DNA from: an uncultured Collinsella sp.
GTDB lineage: Bacteria > Actinomycetota > Coriobacteriia > Coriobacteriales > Coriobacteriaceae
Assembly: GCA_900552395.1 (NCBI GenBank)
Contig: URZJ01000024.1
Coordinates: 1 to 14,822, forward strand
Reading direction: 5' to 3'
Length of the DNA stretch: 14,822 nucleotides
This document shows positions 12,508 to 14,822 of this stretch, one piece after another. The notes under the pieces were generated by a model that saw only the letters and a list, made by a program, of their open reading frames with translations, did not search any database and had not been told where the DNA came from. Position 1 is the first letter of the stretch. Every line of letters starts with the position of its first letter. The translations under genes were made by a program, and so were the position numbers.

Positions 12508-13405
12508 TGTAAAGAAACGTGGCGGATTGGGACGTGGACTCAATGCTTTGGTCTCAGAGGCCGAGTATGAGACCGGTGGTTCTGCTGTATCTGCTTCAAA
12601 TGCCGCATCTGTAACAAAACTACCTATTGAGGATATCGTTCCCAACCCTAATCAACCGCGAATTCATTTTAATGAAACTGAACTTCGCGAGTTGAGCGAG
12701 TCAATCCAAGAGCATGGCGTTTTGCAGCCGCTCTTGGTTCGCAAGCATGGAAACGGCTATGAGATTATCGCTGGTGAGCGTCGTTACCAGGCGTCAAAGC
12801 TTGCTGGTCTTGAGGAGCTGCCTGTCATCATTAAAGATGTTAATGATGAAGAGATGCTGGCTCTTGCTCTTATCGAAAACCTTCAGCGTTCTGATCTGAA
12901 TCCCGTCGAAGAGGCTAAGGGCTATCGCCAGCTCATTGATGCCAGCGGTATGACCCAGGAGGCATTGTCGAAGGCAGTAAGCAAATCACGCTCTGCAATT
13001 ACAAATTCGTTGCGCCTTCTCGATCTCCCTGAAGTAGTTCAGCAGATGATTTTTGAGGGTAAACTTACTGCTGGTCATGCACGTGCGATTCTTGCAGTTC
13101 CCTATGAGGATGCTCGAATTCGACTTGCAGAAAAGGTTGTTGCAGAGGGCCTTTCCGTAAGAGCGACAGAAAATCTTGCTCCATTGTTTTCTGCCGGAGA
13201 GACGCCTAAGACGCCGAGGCCTGCAACGCCTCAGTCTTTTAAAAAGGCTGCCCGTGTGCTTCGCCAGGTTTTTAATACCAACGTGCGTGTGAAGAGCTCG
13301 CGTGGAAAGAATAAGATTGAAATTGAGTTTAAAGACGAAGAAGAGCTTTCTCGTATTCTTGGTGAAATGATTCAGTTTGATCAAGGGGGCCAAGATGAGG
13401 AATAA
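12500..13405 (+). CDS. parB: chromosome partitioning protein ParB (Spo0J), CTP-dependent clamp
   Basis: Binds parS, then slides as a CTP-dependent DNA clamp and recruits condensin. The 301-residue product has an N-terminal ParA-contacting motif (KKRGGLGRGLNALV, 5-18). The CTP-binding domain has the GERRYQAS motif (92-99) and ENLQRSDLNPVEEA (126-139). A helix-turn-helix lies around 151-175 (TQEALSKAVSKSRSAITNSL) with a DNA-binding helical domain to about 225. A Pro/Thr linker (233-245) leads to the C-terminal dimerisation domain (about 246-295). Start is GTG at 12500, with AGAGGTGATC, an unusually long anti-16S match, just upstream inside parA. Its stop overlaps the next gene by 11 bases. Confidence 0.97.
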   Translation: MPSVKKRGGLGRGLNALVSEAEYETGGSAVSASNAASVTKLPIEDIVPNPNQPRIHFNETELRELSESIQEHGVLQPLLVRKHGNGYEIIAGERRYQASKLAGLEELPVIIKDVNDEEMLALALIENLQRSDLNPVEEAKGYRQLIDASGMTQEALSKAVSKSRSAITNSLRLLDLPEVVQQMIFEGKLTAGHARAILAVPYEDARIRLAEKVVAEGLSVRATENLAPLFSAGETPKTPRPATPQSFKKAARVLRQVFNTNVRVKSSRGKNKIEIEFKDEEELSRILGEMIQFDQGGQDEE

Positions 13406-13649
13406 GATTTTTACTGCGATTGCATTGGCGACGACTATCGCTGCTGGTGCCTTTGCTGGCTATAAGATCGCGACAGACGATGAACTTCGAGGTCGTTTGC
13501 TTCGTGGCGCGCAAGATATCGTTGATACGTCCAAGAAGAAAATGGATGTTATGACAGAAGATGTTGCCATGCGCACTGCTCAGGTAACGAAAAATCCTAA
13601 GATTAATCAAGGTTGGGTTAGCAACCAATGGGAAAATGTAGGCTATTAG
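13395..13649 (+). CDS. small membrane-anchored protein, last gene of the parAB operon
   Basis: Unrecognised 84-residue protein. The N-terminus is MRNK followed by a hydrophobic Ala-rich helix (about 5-24), most likely a membrane anchor with a short positive N-tip inside. Next comes a mixed-charge helix (about 29-55: DDELRGRLLRGAQDIVDTSKK). The C-terminus is more ordered-looking, with Trp and Tyr (GWVSNQWENVGY). Overall it resembles YtxH-type single-pass proteins, but I cannot assign it. ATG at 13395 with AAGGGGG at 5 bases is preferred over an upstream TTG at 13377. It overlaps the parB stop by 11 bases, so it is translationally coupled to parB, and the operon terminator follows. This suggests expression with the partition system; a role in it is untested. 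Confidence 0.8.
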   Translation: MRNKIFTAIALATTIAAGAFAGYKIATDDELRGRLLRGAQDIVDTSKKKMDVMTEDVAMRTAQVTKNPKINQGWVSNQWENVGY

Positions 13650-13679
13650 GTACCTTACAATTACTTAGCATATTTTGAT

Positions 13680-13719
13680 GGGTCCTTGTCTGATTCACGA
13701 GACAAGGACCCCTTATTTT
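13680..13719 (+). terminator. Rho-independent terminator of the parAB operon
   Basis: 12-bp perfect stem (13680-13691 with 13700-13711), 8-base loop, followed by CTTATTTT. It lies 30 bases past the stop of the small membrane protein gene. Confidence 0.92.
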
Positions 13720-13773
13720 GGCCGTAAAAATAGGACCAGTAGCAGCTGCTCCAAAATTGAGGTCAATAAATGA

Positions 13774-13810
13774 AACGGCCCCGGTTGCATATCCTGCAAC
13801 CGGGGCCGTT
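13774..13810 (-). terminator. terminator of rlmN
   Basis: Perfect 16-bp inverted repeat (13774-13789 with 13795-13810), GC-rich with a 5-base loop. On the minus strand it is followed by TCATTTATT, a weak U-tract. It lies 37 bases past the rlmN stop. Together with the opposite terminator at 13680 it separates the convergent parAB and rlmN units. Confidence 0.85.
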
Positions 13811-13813
13811 CGA

Positions 13814-13829
13814 TGTTTCACATGAAACG
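13814..13829. other. degenerate parS-like site
   Basis: TGTTTCACATGAAACG matches the parS consensus at 14 of 16 positions (mismatches at 9 and 16). It lies between the rlmN stop and its terminator, so it is non-coding. Both half-sites are largely intact, but the central CG is lost, which usually weakens ParB binding. Confidence 0.5.
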
Positions 13830-13847
13830 TTTTGGAGTGCGACTCCC

Positions 13848-14822
13848 CTATGCGTTTTTCTGAACTTTAAAGCGCTGCTTCAGCTGTCCGCAAGCGGCGT
13901 CAATATCGTTACCACGGGAGTTACGAATCGTGGTCTCGATGCCACGGGACTCAAGACGACGCTGAAGATCCTCAACCTTATGAATCGGCGACGGCTTGAG
14001 CGGGCTGCCCTCGATGTCGTTAAGCTGAATTAGATTAACGTGGCACAGCGTTCCCTCGCAGAAGTCGCAGAGCGCCTGCATCTCGGGATTCGTATCGTTG
14101 ACGCCTTCGATCATGGCATACTCATAGGTCGGGCGGCGGCCAGTCTTCTCGGTGTAGAGCTGAAGTGCCTCGTGAAGGCGAAGCAGCGTGTACTTCTTAA
14201 CACCGGGCATGAGCTTATTGCGCGTCGACTGGATGGCGGAATGCAGGGAAACGGCAAGAGTGAACTGCTCGGGGATATCGGCAAATTTGCGAATACCGGG
14301 AATAACGCCGCTGGTAGAGACGGTGAGGTGACGAGCGCCGATACCGATGCCATCGGGGTCGTTGAGGATACGCAGCGCCTTGAGAACCTCGTCGTAGTTG
14401 GCAAACGGCTCGCCCTGGCCCATGAAGACAACGCTTGTGGCACGCTCGCCAAAGTCGTTGGATACATGAAGCACCTGGTCGACGATCTCTTGAGCGGTCA
14501 GAGAGCGCTTGAGGCCGTTGAGACCGGTAGCGCAAAAGGCACAGCCCATGCCGCAGCCTGCCTGGGTGGAAACGCAGACGGAAAGCTTGTTACGACGGGG
14601 CATGCCGACAGTCTCGACGGAAATGCCATCGTGGTACTCGAGCAGATACTTGCGCGAGCCATCTTTGGAAACCTGCTTGGTGAGTTCAGTCGGCGTATCA
14701 AAGGCAAAAGCCTCTTTAAGCTGCTCACGGAAAGCCTTGGGGAGGTTGGTCATATCGTCAAACGAACAAACGTTCTTCTCAAAAACCCATTCGATGAGCT
14801 GCTTCGCGCGGAAGGCGGGCTG
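13848..14822 (-). CDS. rlmN: 23S rRNA/tRNA adenine-C2 methyltransferase RlmN (5' part outside window)
   Basis: Radical-SAM enzyme that methylates C2 of A2503 in 23S rRNA and A37 in some tRNAs. 324 residues are visible; the reading frame stays open to the right edge, so the N-terminus is missing. The first visible residues (QPAFRAKQLIEWVFEKN) are the conserved accessory domain that comes before MTNLPKAF, so the ATG at 14753 is not the true start. The radical-SAM cluster CGMGCAFC supplies Cys 90, 94 and 97 (visible numbering). GQGEP (135-139) and SLHS are present. The second methyl-carrying Cys is in NDIDAACGQL (Cys 311). All catalytic residues are intact. It is convergent to parAB and the only gene here facing the replication fork. 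Confidence 0.96.
   Translation of the reverse strand, partial: QPAFRAKQLIEWVFEKNVCSFDDMTNLPKAFREQLKEAFAFDTPTELTKQVSKDGSRKYLLEYHDGISVETVGMPRRNKLSVCVSTQAGCGMGCAFCATGLNGLKRSLTAQEIVDQVLHVSNDFGERATSVVFMGQGEPFANYDEVLKALRILNDPDGIGIGARHLTVSTSGVIPGIRKFADIPEQFTLAVSLHSAIQSTRNKLMPGVKKYTLLRLHEALQLYTEKTGRRPTYEYAMIEGVNDTNPEMQALCDFCEGTLCHVNLIQLNDIEGSPLKPSPIHKVEDLQRRLESRGIETTIRNSRGNDIDAACGQLKQRFKVQKNA

Overview
This window is a bacterial chromosomal replication-origin locus. Gene order and content point to an actinobacterium of the class Coriobacteriia, probably Collinsella-like. The reasons are the dnaA-dnaN-recF-dciA-gyrB and rpmH-rnpA-yidD-yidC-jag-rsmG-parA-parB arrangement, the moderately high GC, and a GHKL-ATPase gene directly upstream of dnaA. 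The genus is inferred from my memory of the group and was not checked by any search.

Left arm, minus strand, reading leftwards from about 8.3 kb: an unnamed GHKL-ATPase/winged-helix gene, dnaA, an origin-like gap, dnaN, recF, dciA (DUF721), a strong terminator, then gyrB as a separate unit. Right arm, plus strand, from about 8.5 kb: rpmH with a near-consensus promoter, rnpA, yidD, yidC, jag, a terminator, rsmG, three identical parS sites at 39-bp steps, parA, parB, a small membrane-anchored protein gene and a terminator. Convergent rlmN on the minus strand runs off the right edge. All genes except rlmN are transcribed away from the dnaA-rpmH gap, that is, co-directionally with replication.

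The origin appears bipartite, as in Bacillus subtilis. One cluster of DnaA-box-like sequences lies between rpmH and the GHKL gene. A second lies between dnaA and dnaN, next to an 87% A/T stretch that carries a DnaA-trio-like repeat (five TAA/TAG triplets). The same 14-mer, AGTTTTCAACAGGT, occurs three times, only in these two gaps. This implies a non-canonical DnaA box, TTTTCAACA, and the DnaA DNA-recognition helix is also non-canonical (NRNHSTV in place of GRDHTTV).

The genes cover initiation (DnaA), helicase loading (DciA), elongation (DnaN), repair (RecF), topology (GyrB), segregation (ParA, ParB, parS), protein insertion into the membrane (YidC, YidD) and RNA functions (L34, RnpA, Jag, RsmG, RlmN). 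The least explained component is the GHKL-ATPase fused through a Gln/Tyr/Pro/Met-rich low-complexity segment to a winged helix, encoded between the two origin halves. No RNA genes, mobile elements or CRISPR arrays were seen.
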